Below, one piece after another: positions 49,602 through 61,688 of a stretch of DNA of 64,000 nt. This stretch comes from Bugula neritina. Its lineage: Eukaryota > Bryozoa > Gymnolaemata > Cheilostomatida > Bugulidae. Both the position numbers and the translations under genes were made by a program. Location of the stretch: positions 7,244,207-7,308,206 of the forward strand of contig OZ037767.1 in NCBI GenBank assembly GCA_964035545.1. The letters are read 5' to 3'. The notes under the pieces are model-generated. The model ran no database searches and had not been told where the DNA came from. It saw only the letters and a list, made by a program, of their open reading frames with translations. Each line of letters opens with the position of its first letter. Within the stretch, counting starts at the first letter, position 1.

Positions 49602-50776
49602 TATATTATATATTATATATTATATTTAAATATAATAAATAACTATATTATATATTTATTATAAACTTTTTTCCAGCAAAAGATATTTCTTTCTCCATGC
49701 AATATTTAGGTAGGCTATTTAATAGATACCATTTAGCATTGTATACCACAGCAAATTAATTAAGGTTATTTTTCTTAGTCAATTATATTATATTAGAAAC
49801 ATGCAAAAATCAAATACGCAATTAAAAACAAAATAACACTTTGACATTTACACAAGGATCTAGAAGAATATCACCTCTATTTAGATTTATTACATAATTA
49901 AATTTAATATACTAGCTTTTACAGCAACACATTTAATCAAAAATGGTATAGGTGTGTCTACTTACAGTGCTTTAGTAGATTGTTTTAAAAACACTTAAAC
50001 TTGCATCAATAAAGAAGCTCTAGTATCACATAGCAGAGGTGCTGCTATTTAATAGATTCACATGCTAACACAGGCCAGTGTAGGCAAACTACTAAAAATC
50101 AATGATGAGCCACCAGGAATGCATTGATAGTGATTAACAGGGCCTAGCCGGCAATTAATACCAATAATCAATTCTTAAACAATGCCAGCGATTCTAGGCC
50201 AGTGTCACTGCAATGTCACACAAACTTTTTTAAATGCCGCATAAAAATATATTTGTGAAAGTTCTTCACTGTAAAAGATATACGTAATTAGTTTCCTTTT
50301 TTTGTTACTCTTATTGGTAAAATGTTGCAAATTATATGAAATACTTAATATTGAATTACAAAAGAAATTTATAGTAGTTTGTTATAGAATATAGTTGTTT
50401 TGAGTTTACGACATTCTGTTAATTTCAAATTAAATGGTCATGCAAGATTTCTCTTAAAAAAATTATATGTTCTACAGTTTGCAGTACGGCAGTGTAATTG
50501 ACATCTTCCCTCTTTCTAGTATCTAGTATCTAGACAAACTGACACAACTGTGCAGGTACTCTACATAAGGTCAGAGTGGACAGCCATCAAAGCTCACTGT
50601 TTTTTCTAATTTATGAAGAATGCAGGAATATTATGGTGCATATAGAAAATATAGAATAGATAGAAAATTCTATCAAATATCATTCATAAATAAATTAGTA
50701 AGAAATACATGCGTGTATCAATGCATGTGTAGTAGAAATCGCATATTTTTCAAAAAGAACTGTGCAGATGAACAAT

Positions 50777-50850
50777 ACACACACGCACACGCACACGCAC
50801 ACGCACACGCACACGCACACGCACACGCACACGCACACACACACACACAT
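50777..50850. repeat. (ACACGC)n / (AC)n microsatellite
   Basis: About nine hexamer units followed by (AC)n and (TA)n, directly upstream of a SINE head. A shorter (TG)n/(TGTGCG)n of opposite polarity (51101-51152) lies just past the SINE's 3' end. Confidence 0.9.
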
Positions 50851-50859
50851 ATATATATA

Positions 50860-51090
50860 GGGAGCAGCCATGGTCTAGGGGTTTGAGCATTTGCCTAGTA
50901 AATATATTATAGTCACAATACATTAGCCATGGGTTCGAGCCGCGACAAAGGCCATTGGTGATGTTAGGAAGAGCATCCAGTCACAATTGCCCCTGTGCCA
51001 CATAGCTGAATAAGTCCTTAGCCCTATTTAACCAAAACTCTTTCCATCAGGAGTTTTCTCAAAGGGATGGTGACTACAAACTTGCATGAG
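50860..51090 (+). mobile_element. tRNA-derived SINE, best-preserved copy
   Basis: Full layout: ggagcagccatggtctaggg with A box, B box GGGTTCGAGCC, core ggccattggtgatgttagga followed by agagcatccagtcacaatt, tgtgccacatagctgaataa, tccttagccctatttaacc, and the tail actctttccatcaggagttt then gactacaaactt. It sits between two microsatellites of opposite polarity and has a roughly 25-bp insertion before the B box. Confidence 0.88.
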
Positions 51091-52792
51091 TTATATTTAA
51101 ATATGTATGTGTGTGTGTGTGTGTGCGTGTGCGTGTGCGTGTGCGTGTGCGTTCATGCACGTTCGCACGTGGGTATATATATAATTTATTTTATATAAGC
51201 AAGAATAAAAATATTAAACGTGTTCATGCTCAAACTCAAATTACATCATAAAATAGAGCAGTTTCTCAGCAGCAGTGTTGAGAAAGAGCCGCTTGATAAA
51301 CATATTTCTATGCTCTAGTATTACAAGATATATAATATGAGTGAGTGATATCATAGAAAGTTATCTATCATAGGTGTGATGGCAGGTGTTGATTGTTGAA
51401 GTATATAAATCCCATTATTTATATGTCATGCTATATAATTATTATAATTTACTAATTGGTGCAACTAGTTTTAAATTTCCTTAGATTTAATCTTAATTAT
51501 TGCAAAATGTTGGCTTTTTTGAGTTTCGAAAAGTTAAAATAATTACTATATTGCCACATCAATAAAATAATATACTGTATATGTGTTGTCTATTTATAGT
51601 TTCAATCAACATAATAATATTATAATCTTACAGAAAGCTGGTTTTAGTTAAGGGTTTTCTTCTCTTTTCAGTTTGCAGCGCAATATTAATATTTCTATTT
51701 AGTCGCCAATTATTGCCCGCCAGTTGTCGCCACCATTGTTTACGACCATTTTCTTATCCACAATGCTTTGGTGTGTTTTCCGACTTCCTTTGTACTGCTG
51801 CAACATGAAAAAACTTAAACAGTAAAAATGTTCAAAAATCCAAGTTTAATAGTAATAGTAGTGTGATAGTAGCAGCTTATATAATTATTCATTATAGGGT
51901 AATGAATTTAGCACTTGCAACTTGCATGTTGAAGTTCAAGTTGCAGGGCCAGGTTCGCATCATAATGATAATCACTGATTTAGATTATGATAATCATAAT
52001 GATAATGACAATGATAAGATTAATAATTATAATAATCATCACGACATTTCTCATTCCGATACTCGTAGTATGAGTATCAGTCATACTAATACTAATAGTA
52101 ATAGTGATACAGATTATCCCTGATTATAAATTATTAAATATCATGTTCATAATCATTCAACTTCATGATCAAATTCAAAGTGAAAATGAAAATCAATATC
52201 AATCTGAGTATTTTGATCTTAATCTTTACCATTAAATTTAATCATTATCATAATGTTATATGTGTTTTAATTATTTAATCTAATTTTATTGCAATATTTA
52301 TAATTATATTAACTCAATTATTGTCATATTCTGATATTCATATTGATATAGATTATAATTATTTAAATTTAATAGTAATATTTGTATATTTTAATTTTTA
52401 ACTATTAGGATATTTTTACAAATATATATAGTTATAGTATTAATTATATAAATTTAAATAAAACATTGATATTAGATTTAATTTGAATTATCATTGTCAT
52501 TATAATTATGGCTTTTCATAGAATAATTTTACTCTAAGTCAATGATAAATATTGAATAATTACTTTGATAAGTGTTTTTAGGATTTGTGGCGATTCTATA
52601 ATATTTAATGTTATATTTGGTATTTGTTTTTAATTTTGCACTTGTATTATCAGTATTAATAATTCCTACTGTTAGTCTTACATACATCTCGTGCTATTTT
52701 ATTGATATTACTGCTAATAGCATTTGCATAACTATAAGACTAAGTATAAGTAAAGCTAGAGGTTGAAGAATAGCTTAAGCTCAATTCGAATC

Positions 52793-53244
52793 CATGACTA
52801 TTCGAAAATGACAATTGAAAAACACTTTTTTGGAAAACGAACAAATCACCAATAGCCAACTTGAAAATGGACAATTGGAAAATGAAGAGTCTTCGACATG
52901 GCCTAGTCCGGAGAGGCGTTCAAGATCCAGCCCGATCCAAAATAGCTTTCAACAATAAATAGAAAGGCTGAATCAGTTAGGCTATCATGGAAGTGGAATT
53001 AGTAAACCAAATAGTTCCAATTTAAAACTGCCCACGTTTACAATAAGCTATTTTGGACCGGCTGCATTCTGAACGCCCCCTCCGGACTAGGCCATGTTGA
53101 AGATTTTTCATTTTCCAAATGTCATTTTCCAAACGTCTATTTTCCAAGGGTCCATTTGCTAAATGTCCATTTTCGAGTTGACTATTGGTGATTTGTTCGT
53201 TTTCCAAATAAGTGCGTTCCAATTGTCATTTTTGGATAGTCATG
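52793..53244. mobile_element. Fold-back (long inverted repeat) element, about 450 bp
   Basis: The left arm from catgactattcgaaaatgac and the right arm ending gtcatttttggatagtcatg are inverted copies. Both contain the matching segments acgaacaaatcaccaatag and atggcctagtccggag. The right arm is longer because it has extra tandem copies of a tccattttccaaatg-type unit. The centre is unique. No coding capacity and no clear target duplication. Confidence 0.75.
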
Positions 53245-53582
53245 TCGCCATTGAATTCATATTGATATTCTAATAATTATACTAGTTAATCATTAGGTAG
53301 TAGACTTGACCTTTTAATCATTGGGTTGTTACTAGTTTAGAACTGCTCATTTGTACAAAGCATTGCACTAGTCATTTTATAACATAAGATTTCATTTGAT
53401 ATCAAAATTTTAAATCGAAAGGACAACTGCATGTTGTAATGTATACATTCAAGACATAAACAGTTTGAATGATGGTTTTATTGTGGCATAATGTGTTATT
53501 ATGTTTACGATTTTATTATGTAGCTTATTAGAATAGTATAGCACATAAAATGAGCTTATAACCCATTCGTCTATGTTGTAGA

Positions 53583-54482
53583 ATGTTTTCCATAACAGCT
53601 GATGGGCAGAAGCAGTATGCATGCACCCTATGTGATCACACTAGCTTTTCACTTTATTCATTTACTGATCACATGCTTACACATTCTACAGTTTATCCAT
53701 ATGGGTGTAATAGCTGCTCTTTGAGGTTTACAACCAATATTCAACTAAATCGCCATGCTGTTCAGCATAAGAAAAATGAGAAACCTAGGCATGAGACTGT
53801 AGTAAAAAAGCCGTCTTTGCCACCAACACAACCTTTTTATTCATGCCCTCAATGCGATTACAAAAGTAAAAGGTGTGATGGGTTGGTATTTCATGCCACC
53901 CAGCACATAGCATTATATAAATACACTTGCACAATTTGTTTTCTCAATTTTCACCGTGCAGACCATCTCACTAGACATCTCAATGATCAACATAAGAGTT
54001 CTGGCATTGATGTTGAATCTTGTGAAAATAGAAAATGGAAAGCAGCTGTTCGAAAATTATACAAAGATGATCCCAATTTTGCCAGGTATGAACAAGCGTT
54101 GTTGAAGGCACTTGATGCTAGTTATATGCCAAGCCCAACGATTGTTCGGTCTATAAAATTAGAAGCTTCTGAGGATTCATTAAACAAAGAGAAATCCCCG
54201 ACAAGCAAAGCTGCTCAGTGCTCGCCATGCATGATGACTTTTCGTAACAGAATACAACTTTATTGGCACAACAAAAAAGTTCATGGTTTTACTGCACCGA
54301 AAAATTACCAATGTTCCATGTGTGAGGTGAAGTTTGCTTCAAGTGGTAGTTTATCTCGGCACGTGAATAACATGCACAAATCTAACGCCATTGATACAAG
54401 TGAAACTGCCAGCATTGATCTACCATATAGCAACAATTCTCATGAGTTAGTTATAGATCAAACATATTCTGCTTTTATATGA
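53583..54482 (+). CDS. C2H2 zinc-finger protein (299 aa)
   Basis: Probable nuclear DNA-binding transcription factor. Six C2H2 fingers can be read: YACTLC..H..TH, YGCNSC..H..QH, YSCPQC..H..QH, YTCTIC..H..DQH, QCSPC..H..KVH and YQCSMC..H..NMH. The paired CxxC and H-x3-5-H are present in each. Fingers 1-4 lie in the first half and 5-6 in the second, separated by a Lys/Ser-rich linker. The H/C linkers are not of the TGEKP type. The coding part is one exon; a splice acceptor (tgttgtag) abuts two bases upstream of the ATG, so a 5' UTR exon lies further left. It has the style of REST/ZNF-like array proteins; no orthologue can be named. Confidence 0.85.
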   Translation: MFSITADGQKQYACTLCDHTSFSLYSFTDHMLTHSTVYPYGCNSCSLRFTTNIQLNRHAVQHKKNEKPRHETVVKKPSLPPTQPFYSCPQCDYKSKRCDGLVFHATQHIALYKYTCTICFLNFHRADHLTRHLNDQHKSSGIDVESCENRKWKAAVRKLYKDDPNFARYEQALLKALDASYMPSPTIVRSIKLEASEDSLNKEKSPTSKAAQCSPCMMTFRNRIQLYWHNKKVHGFTAPKNYQCSMCEVKFASSGSLSRHVNNMHKSNAIDTSETASIDLPYSNNSHELVIDQTYSAFI

Positions 54483-55254
54483 CTGAAAACTGGTTGTTGA
54501 TAATCAAAGTTATTCTTACATTCTATAATAGGCTAGCTAGTTCAATTGACAATTCTGTAATTTTTTCATGATTATTATTTGATTTAGACAAAATTTTTAA
54601 TATTAGCTCTTATAACCTTCTTTGATCAATTTTGAGTTGATGAATCAATGAGTTATCCCATTATTACTAAGTTCAATTTTTGATGCTTGTTTTGGTATGC
54701 AAGTGTATGTTCTGAATGTAAATATTTGTATTCATGTACATATGCATTAATTGAAGTCTTTTCTCTTCTTGATACATATTTTTAGGGTCTTGGGTTATGG
54801 TAGTTGATATAGCTTTTCACTTGACAATATTTGATAAAACTATTTTACACTTTGTGTCTAACTTTTAACTACTATAATCACACATTGTTTACTGTTTTTG
54901 ATAGGCAATGTTACAAATATAATGTATATATATGATATCAAGTACATATTATGTTGCTTTATACTTTATAGTCTATGGGTTCTGAGCTATGAAAATAAAA
55001 TACACTAATAATTATGCTTACTAATGACAATTATAATATGAGTGCAACAAATTCTACATTTTCAACCTCAATATGTAATAGTTGAGAAAGCCTACTACAT
55101 ATTCCAAACTTGTTTGTAAAGAACAATTTTGAAAACCAGGATCATTGTATTTAGAGCATACGGTATATTTAAACAGTGAAACATATCTATTACACGTCAC
55201 AACTAAATGAGAGCAAATCATGGCATGTTCTTTTTGCTGTGAGGCTTCAAATCG

Positions 55255-55401
55255 TTCTATAAGCAGCTCCCAGTTGCGGTGACTGAGTGCAGTAATCTGG
55301 GATTCTCGAGTTTGAAGTTAGAGGTTTCAACGTAAACCTCCAAATTCATGAATTCCAAACTACTGCACTCAGTCACCCTTAACTCGGAGCTGCTTATAGA
55401 A
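55255..55401. repeat. Hairpin MITE (AAGCAGC family), 147 bp
   Basis: The ends ttctataagcagctcc and ggagctgcttatagaa are exact inverted repeats. The next segment (ggtgactgagtgcagta) is also inverted-repeated, and the centre has aggttt..aaacct. The word AGCAGC.C.GAGTT..GGTGACTGAG also occurs in the hairpin at 60.8 kb, so the two belong to one family. Confidence 0.8.
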
Positions 55402-55929
55402 TAATTCTGTGGCCTCGGCATAGAAAATATCACCTTGCAAATTTACAAGTTTTCATCTAAGGGAGAGTCTTTGGAGTCATCTAACCATTGCCATAAGTGT
55501 CGCATTTCAGTCCATCTAGTGATTGGATTCAACTTATACGGGCATTTACTATTTGCTCCCAACACTTTTGACGAGAACTGCTAGCCAATCATCTCTTGTA
55601 ATCCGTTTTCTAATGATGCACGCTCAAAGCCACAGAAATTCTACCTGTACCACCGCACTATATCTAATGATTATAATCATTGACTATACCTAAAAGTAGT
55701 AGATGTACTAGGAGTAACATAGAGCGATTTATTAACCCTTTGGACAATTGGAGTAATAGTGCTACAGCTACTTATACTTTCCTTGTGGGTAGGCATTTAA
55801 AGTATTAATCATTTATTTTTAATGCGTTGAAATAAGGTCAATGCTGAATTTGATTTAGATTAATAGTTATAGATAGGTTTAATTTTAATTTACTATAGAC
55901 TTGGAGTATAATTATTTAATAGTACTAAT

Positions 55930-56480
55930 TATTAATATTTAATACTATAACTATAAGTATAACTATAAGTATAAGTATAGTACTATAAGTATAGTATAGA
56001 CTATAATATTAATAGTAATAGTAATACTGAGTATAATACCAAATCTAATACTAATACTATTAGTATTAGTATTACTATTAGTAATAGTAATACTAATAGT
56101 AATACTAATAGGCTATAGACTCATTAAATGATTAATCGTTATGATTATAGAGTATAGTCTATAAGACCAAGTATAACTATTACTATTAGTATTACTATTA
56201 CTATAAGATTAAGTATATTGATTTAACATTATAATACTAATAGTAATACTAATACTAATAGTTATAGTAATACTAATACTAATAGTAATACTAGTAATAG
56301 TAATACTTATAGTTAAACTTAATGTTATATACTTATAGTTATAGTAATATAGTATTATTTTACTATTAGTATTAGTAATACTAGTATTACTATTATAGTA
56401 ATAATACTGATACTAGTATTAGTAGTACTAGCAGTAGTAGTATTACTATCTCTATTACTAGTATTAATATTACTGCTAGT
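55930..56480. repeat. Low-complexity (TAATACTAATAG)n region
   Basis: Irregular runs of aatactaatagtaatact and its reverse complement (attagtattactattag), largely self-complementary, over about 550 bp. No gene. Confidence 0.85.
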
Positions 56481-58247
56481 TTTAGTGTTAGTATCAGCAT
56501 TATGATAAATGTAATTGTTATGTAACAGTTGAGACTACAATAATAAACCATTTTTATTTTATTTATCATATAGCTACACTCATGTAGTCATGTTGATACT
56601 CACAAAGTGATGAGTGATAATCATAGCGATGCTCTTATTAGTATAAATTCACTATAAATATAACCTGTATAAATCATAATCTAGTGAGACTAACATTAAA
56701 AGTAAGAGTTAGACTTAAAGTAGATATAATAATAACTTGGGTATAACTATAACCTTCTAGTTTTAGTTTCCTAAACTCCTTATAGTAATTAGTAATATCA
56801 TTACATCAGCATCATTAGTAAATTACTATTAATATTTTTATATAATTGTAGGTATATAGATATTACAATTGTTCATTAAATCATTTACTGTATTAGTATA
56901 ACTATAACCCTATTATAACTATAAGTATTAGCATTAAAATTACAGTATAACCATTAAATTTAGCGTTGCTAATAGTTATTATTTATTAGCATTACATTTA
57001 CTACTTTAGGTATATCACATGCCCATAAGGCTAAGCCAACTAAATGCAAACTTGCTTCAAGTTCCTCAGGTGGTCAAGTGGAATTATTAAGCATTAAACT
57101 ATTATATTTACGCTAAATTTACACGTTAGAATGTCCTATAACTGTATAACTTAGAGTAGAAGTCATACAGTTATACTGTATAGGTATGACAATACTTATT
57201 GAAGAGTACAAAATTAGAGAACAAAAATATGTACTAGAAATCTTATTAAAATTAAGTTTAAGAAAGTGGTAAAGAATTGCATATTTATCTCCTACTTTTT
57301 TGCTAATATTTCAGCAGCATCTCCCATTGAGATTAGATTTAATCCATTATATTACTAACTCAAATATTTAAAAGTTCTTGACAGTTAACTAGTTAATGTT
57401 TATTGATTCACTTCACTGTAATTGGAATTAATGTTTCATATTTATAATTTGTATCGCAAAGGTTTGTGCATCTAGTCAATTATTCATATTCTTTAATTAT
57501 TCTTGCCATTTTAAGGTAATATATTATAGTTTATCTGTTGAAAAATACCAATAAATGGTGTTTACTATTTACTAGCACGACTCAATGTTACTAAAGAGTT
57601 GACTTTTGCTTGCAATTGAACATAAACTACATAAAATTAATGTTCCCAATACAGCTGATAATAATTTTCAACTTGCTAATTTTTGCTTATGAAAACATTT
57701 TTTAGAATATATGAAATGTGAGATAATTAGGTTAATTTAATACAAATTGTATTATAGAAATTAAAATTTAAGTTTCTGGTTTTCCTATAAAATGCATTAG
57801 TATGAGCTATTTTTTTATTTGCTTGTTTTTCTAGTTAATGCAAAATTATATAATAGAAAATGATTTTGCCAAATGTTCACTCGTACTTCATCTCGTATGA
57901 GTTACAGGTGAACCTATGTGTGGTGAAAGTACCAATTCTATTTATAGTTAGCTGTGCCTATTCAGTGCCGGATTGACACTGGATTTCAGTTATTATAGTC
58001 AAGCTTTCAGCACGTTCAATATCTTAATTTTGAAGTATATTATGAGGTTAGCTCATGTTTTTTCCCAGCTGTGATGCACATGCAATGGAGCTCTATAAGC
58101 ATATCTTGTAAATGAAGTCATCTAGCCTTTTCCATAGTCTAATAACACTATTGTTTTGTTTTGCAGGTGATGGGCATCACATGCTTACCAATAGGAATGC
58201 AAATCACCAGCTTAACTCATAAGTTTTAAGTCTGTTTGAAACTGAGT

Positions 58248-61200
58248 ATGGGAGGGGCCAACAGTCATGTTCCTCTACTACCCAACCTCCCCTCTAAAAT
58301 CCGCAAAGCTGCAATCACACAGGCTATTGGCCGCAGGATAGACAAGAGGAAACGACTGAGCAGGACATTGAAACGTATCATTCACTACAACAGTAAACAT
58401 CCAAACAAAGACCAGTGCAAACTGTTCAAAGAGCTGGTGTCAAGTTGGACAACGGTGGAGTTGTCTAGACTTGGTTAGTATTTATGTGTCGTTGTATAAC
58501 ATTCCATGCCTCTCGGTTATTAGATAAGTTGATAGAGATCTGTATCAAACAGTTCTTTGGTATTTTACTGATAGTACACTGAATATTGTACAGGTTTGTG
58601 ATTGAAGAATTAAGGATGAAAAACAATGCAAATTTGTTTTTATCTCTTCATAAATCAACGGTTTTAAACATTTTTATTGTCTTAAAAAATTTTAATATTT
58701 ATATGTAAAACAAACCCGGTTATCATAGTACTGACATTTTACTGAAAGCTTCTAACTTGTGCTTTCATTTTTAGAACTTTTGACCCAGTTTTAGTCAGCT
58801 TTATCACCAAGTTTGTTATAAATCTGTTACCACTTTGCCACTTTGAAGAGTAAGTGGTAGTGTGCTATTTGCCCCCCCCCCCCATGCTTAGGTTGAGAGA
58901 GGCTTGTATTGTCACTATTGTTTGATAAGTCTAAACTCTAAAGTTATAATGTCGAAAAAAAGTGGCTTAAACTGGTAATTTATATGTCAAACACCAAATT
59001 TGACAGGTCTAGTTCTTTACTTCCTTTTATCATTGCTGTGGAAATAACTTCATAATCATAATTCTGTTGAATTCTCGGCAGATGACTTTAGTTCTAGCAT
59101 ATAGTTATAGATAGTGTCAAGGTCATAGTTATCTGAGCCTGTGGTTGCTATATGAGCCTTGGTAGTGGTCCAAGCTGTGAGCTGTGTATCTGCAAGGAGC
59201 AAAAACTAATAGTAATAATTGTTACATTAACGTCTCTACTTTCACTCTGTGAAAGTTGTTACTTATTCAGTTGTTGTCCCTCCTTTAATGTAGTATTGCT
59301 CTCTTTTATAACCCCTATAACTCTATATATGCTTTCATTAGGTAAATCAGCTGTTTAACTCTTGGTTTACTACTTGAACTGTGAAATTTAATAAGTTGCC
59401 AACATACATATGTATGTATGGGTTGTGTTAGTTTGTTGGAAATTCAACATTATATTGACCTTCTATCTCAATCTTGCTAATTACCTGAAGGCATTGCAAT
59501 AAGCTGGCCCATTTCCTACTCTAGTAGATGTGATCTCAGCACACTACTTGCACTTTGTACTTATTCACTAGACTTCTCTTTCTATATGCAAATGATGTAC
59601 GTTATCGTCACTTGGTAATTTTTTTCAAAAACTTTTGACGGTTGTGATGAAATAAGCATGTTGTATGCCAGCTATTACAGTGAGTTTTTTTGTGCAAAAA
59701 ATGGTCATCTTTTCCTTCTGTTCTCTTTACTTCTCTCAACAAGAGATGCTGTTCGGTACAGCATAATTTTTCTTTCAGTTCAGTTCTTATATACGTTACA
59801 TGGTTTTGTTATTTTACCATGTTTACTTACCAATAACCAGTTTGCTGGAAAAAATATAATTTAGTGGTAGTAGTGGTAGTAGTAGTAGTAGTAGTAATGG
59901 TAGTAGTAGTAATAGTAGTGGTAGTAATAGTAGTGGTAGTAGTAGTAATAGTAGTGTTAGTAGTAGTAGTAGTAGTGGTAGTAGTAGTAGTAGTAAGGCT
60001 CTAGTCTGTATTGTAATACAATAACTCTACTTAAGCACCCATATTATGTAGTAAATCTAACTCTAAAATTAGAGCTACTACTACTACTACTATGGTATCA
60101 AGTTATTCAAATTTACTGAGTAGTATTATGTGTGTTATTGCATGAGCTCAGTTTTGCTGCGATTTCTGCATTATTTGTGGGTTTAGTGAGCCCCTTGCAC
60201 TAAGCACTCGTTAAGAGAGGATATGCTGCAATACATGCTATAGCAACCTACAGTAATGATTGTGTCCTTTTTTGTTTTCAACACACATGCTAATTTCTGA
60301 TAAAAAAAGCTGTTTGACATGCAATGATTAAGTTGTTTTGCTGCGTAGGTGGCACATGTAAGCAGTTGTGTAATTCTATTCTATAGTGGAAGTGTATGAA
60401 TCTACAATAACCCTCCAGCAAGTGGCAGCAGAGGCCTCTGCTGCCCGACCTGTCATACCAGACGTCTACGCTGACCTTGGCAGCACCCTACACAAGCAGA
60501 CGTGCTCTGACACGACAATCGACTATGCCGGGCACTGCTTTGCCTGCCACAAGGCCATCCTGGCTGCGCGCAGTGAATATTTCCGAAAGGTAAAACTGGG
60601 TTTTAAGGCAGCCATTTTACTGCCTGAATAGCTTGTCTTGTATTTACTAAAGGTGTTGGGGCTAACATTGGGCCTGTATCTAGATTCTAAGGGATGTGAG
60701 ATGGTCTATGGACCATTTACTTGAGCTGTTTTATAACAGTACTTTCCTAGTTCCTAGTTTAAGATCTACTATATTCCCAAAATCTAGAATATCGCGGGAA
60801 GCAGCACTGAGTTGGAGGTGACTGGGCACCGCATATGTATATGTTGTCCAAACTCCAAACTTGAGACTCAACCAAAGTACTCGGTGACCACCAACTCTGT
60901 GCTGCTTCAAGGGACTTTTTAAATTCTCTGGTCTTGTACATTTCCTCCTTTTAAATACCTACCTGAATGTTCACACAGCTAACTTAACTATCATAAGACA
61001 ATCCCCTGTTCCTGGACCTGTTTCTGTGGTCTGAACACTTGCTAATAGCTTCCTGTTGGGAACTAAATGTTGACTTCCAGTTGAATGATGACTGAATTAT
61101 ACCGAGTATTTGCCTGCTCTGTCACACCTGTACAGTGATGTGCACAGCCACTGGTCATCATTCATCATCATTATTCTTTGTCTAGCATTCGGTTGTCCTG

Positions 61201-61531
61201 GTGCCACTTTCCTCCTTCTATCTAATGACAGTCACATATTGGATATTGGAATCCTTTCTCTTAAAATACATAATTCCGTTTTTAAAAAATTGTTTCTTAT
61301 TATGCAATGTATTACATATTTTACATATTTTCTTGTTGGTGTTTTGACATTGTATGTAGCAATATATGAATTCTTGTATGATAGGAATGTGAATGCTTGT
61401 AGCAATTCAATCAAGTGATGAAGGATGGGGAGGTTATAAAGGTGACCCCACCTGCTAGTGTTCCAGCGGATCACGAGCTATTCACACAGTTTTTACAGTA
61501 CCTTTACTCTGACACACCGCCAGACCCCGAG
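58248..61531 (+). CDS. BTBD7: BTBD7-like BTB-domain protein, first three coding exons (continues past the window)
   Basis: Exons 58248-58473, 60387-60589 and 61403-61531 join in phase (1, then 0). The start MGGANSHVPLLP suits an N-myristoylated protein (Gly2), as in BTBD7. A basic segment follows (RRIDKRKRLSRTLKRI), then LFKELVSSWTTVELSRL and VYESTITLQQVAAEASAARP, the region preceding the first BTB domain. The BTB fold is seen in DTTIDYAGHCFACHKAILAA and FTQFLQYLYSD. Further exons, including a second BTB and BACK domain if it is BTBD7, would lie to the right. Family members act in epithelial branching and adhesion control. The BTBD7 assignment rests on the pattern of this N-terminal region; another BTB protein is possible. 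A 5' UTR part begins at the acceptor near 58165. Confidence 0.7.
59862..59997. repeat. (TAG/TGG)n trinucleotide repeat
   Basis: Imperfect (tag)n with tgg and taa variants, about 135 bp, in intron 1 of the BTB gene. A short complementary (CTA)n lies at about 60074-60092. Confidence 0.9.
60798..60908. repeat. Hairpin MITE (AAGCAGC family), second copy
   Basis: Arms gaagcagcactgagttgg and, read inverted, gaagcagcacagagttgg, followed by similar ggtgactgggcac / ggtcaccgagtac. It is related to the 147-bp hairpin at 55.3 kb, in intron 2 of the BTB gene. Confidence 0.7.
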
Positions 61532-61582
61532 GTAAAATGTCTGCTCGTCTATGCTTTATTAGTCTGTGTAATGGATATCAGT

Positions 61583-61688
61583 GGTGTAGTAGACAGGGGT
61601 GTAGTGGACAGGGGTGTAGTAGACAGGGGTGTAGTAGACAGGGGTGTAGTGGACAGGAGGGTAGTGGACAGGAGTGTAGTGGACATTT
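61583..61688. repeat. 15-bp tandem repeat in the BTB gene
   Basis: About seven copies of a 15-mer, tagtagacaggggtg with tgg and agg variants, directly after the donor of BTB exon 3. Its length divisible by three makes it look like a coding repeat, but it lies beyond the gtaaaa donor. Confidence 0.85.

Larger units (their letters stand above)
49602..53582. other. Intergenic region between TMEM63 and the zinc-finger gene
   Basis: No convincing exon was found. It contains (ACACGC)n at 50.78 kb, a full SINE at 50.86 kb, (TG)n at 51.1 kb, AT-rich GATAAT-type low-complexity sequence at 51.95-52.15 kb, and a fold-back element at 52.79-53.24 kb. The zinc-finger gene's 5' UTR exon and promoter may lie here but are not recognisable; the region upstream of 49601 should hold the TMEM63 promoter. 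Confidence 0.5.
54483..58165. other. Intergenic region with hairpin MITE and AT-rich trinucleotide repeats
   Basis: Probably the 3' UTR of the zinc-finger gene at the left, then a palindromic MITE (55255-55401) and TAATAC/TAGTAT-type low-complexity sequence at 55930-56480. I see no convincing coding exon. A splice acceptor (ttttgcag) at about 58165 starts a likely non-coding or 5' UTR part of the BTB gene. Confidence 0.5.

Noticed and set aside
50860-51090. A tRNA gene
   Set aside because: The A- and B-box-like words belong to SINE heads; no cloverleaf with paired acceptor and anticodon stems is present in any copy.
51863-52123. Asp/Asn/His-rich 86-codon frame
   Set aside because: It comes from GATAAT/AATAGT low-complexity DNA; no homology or splice context.
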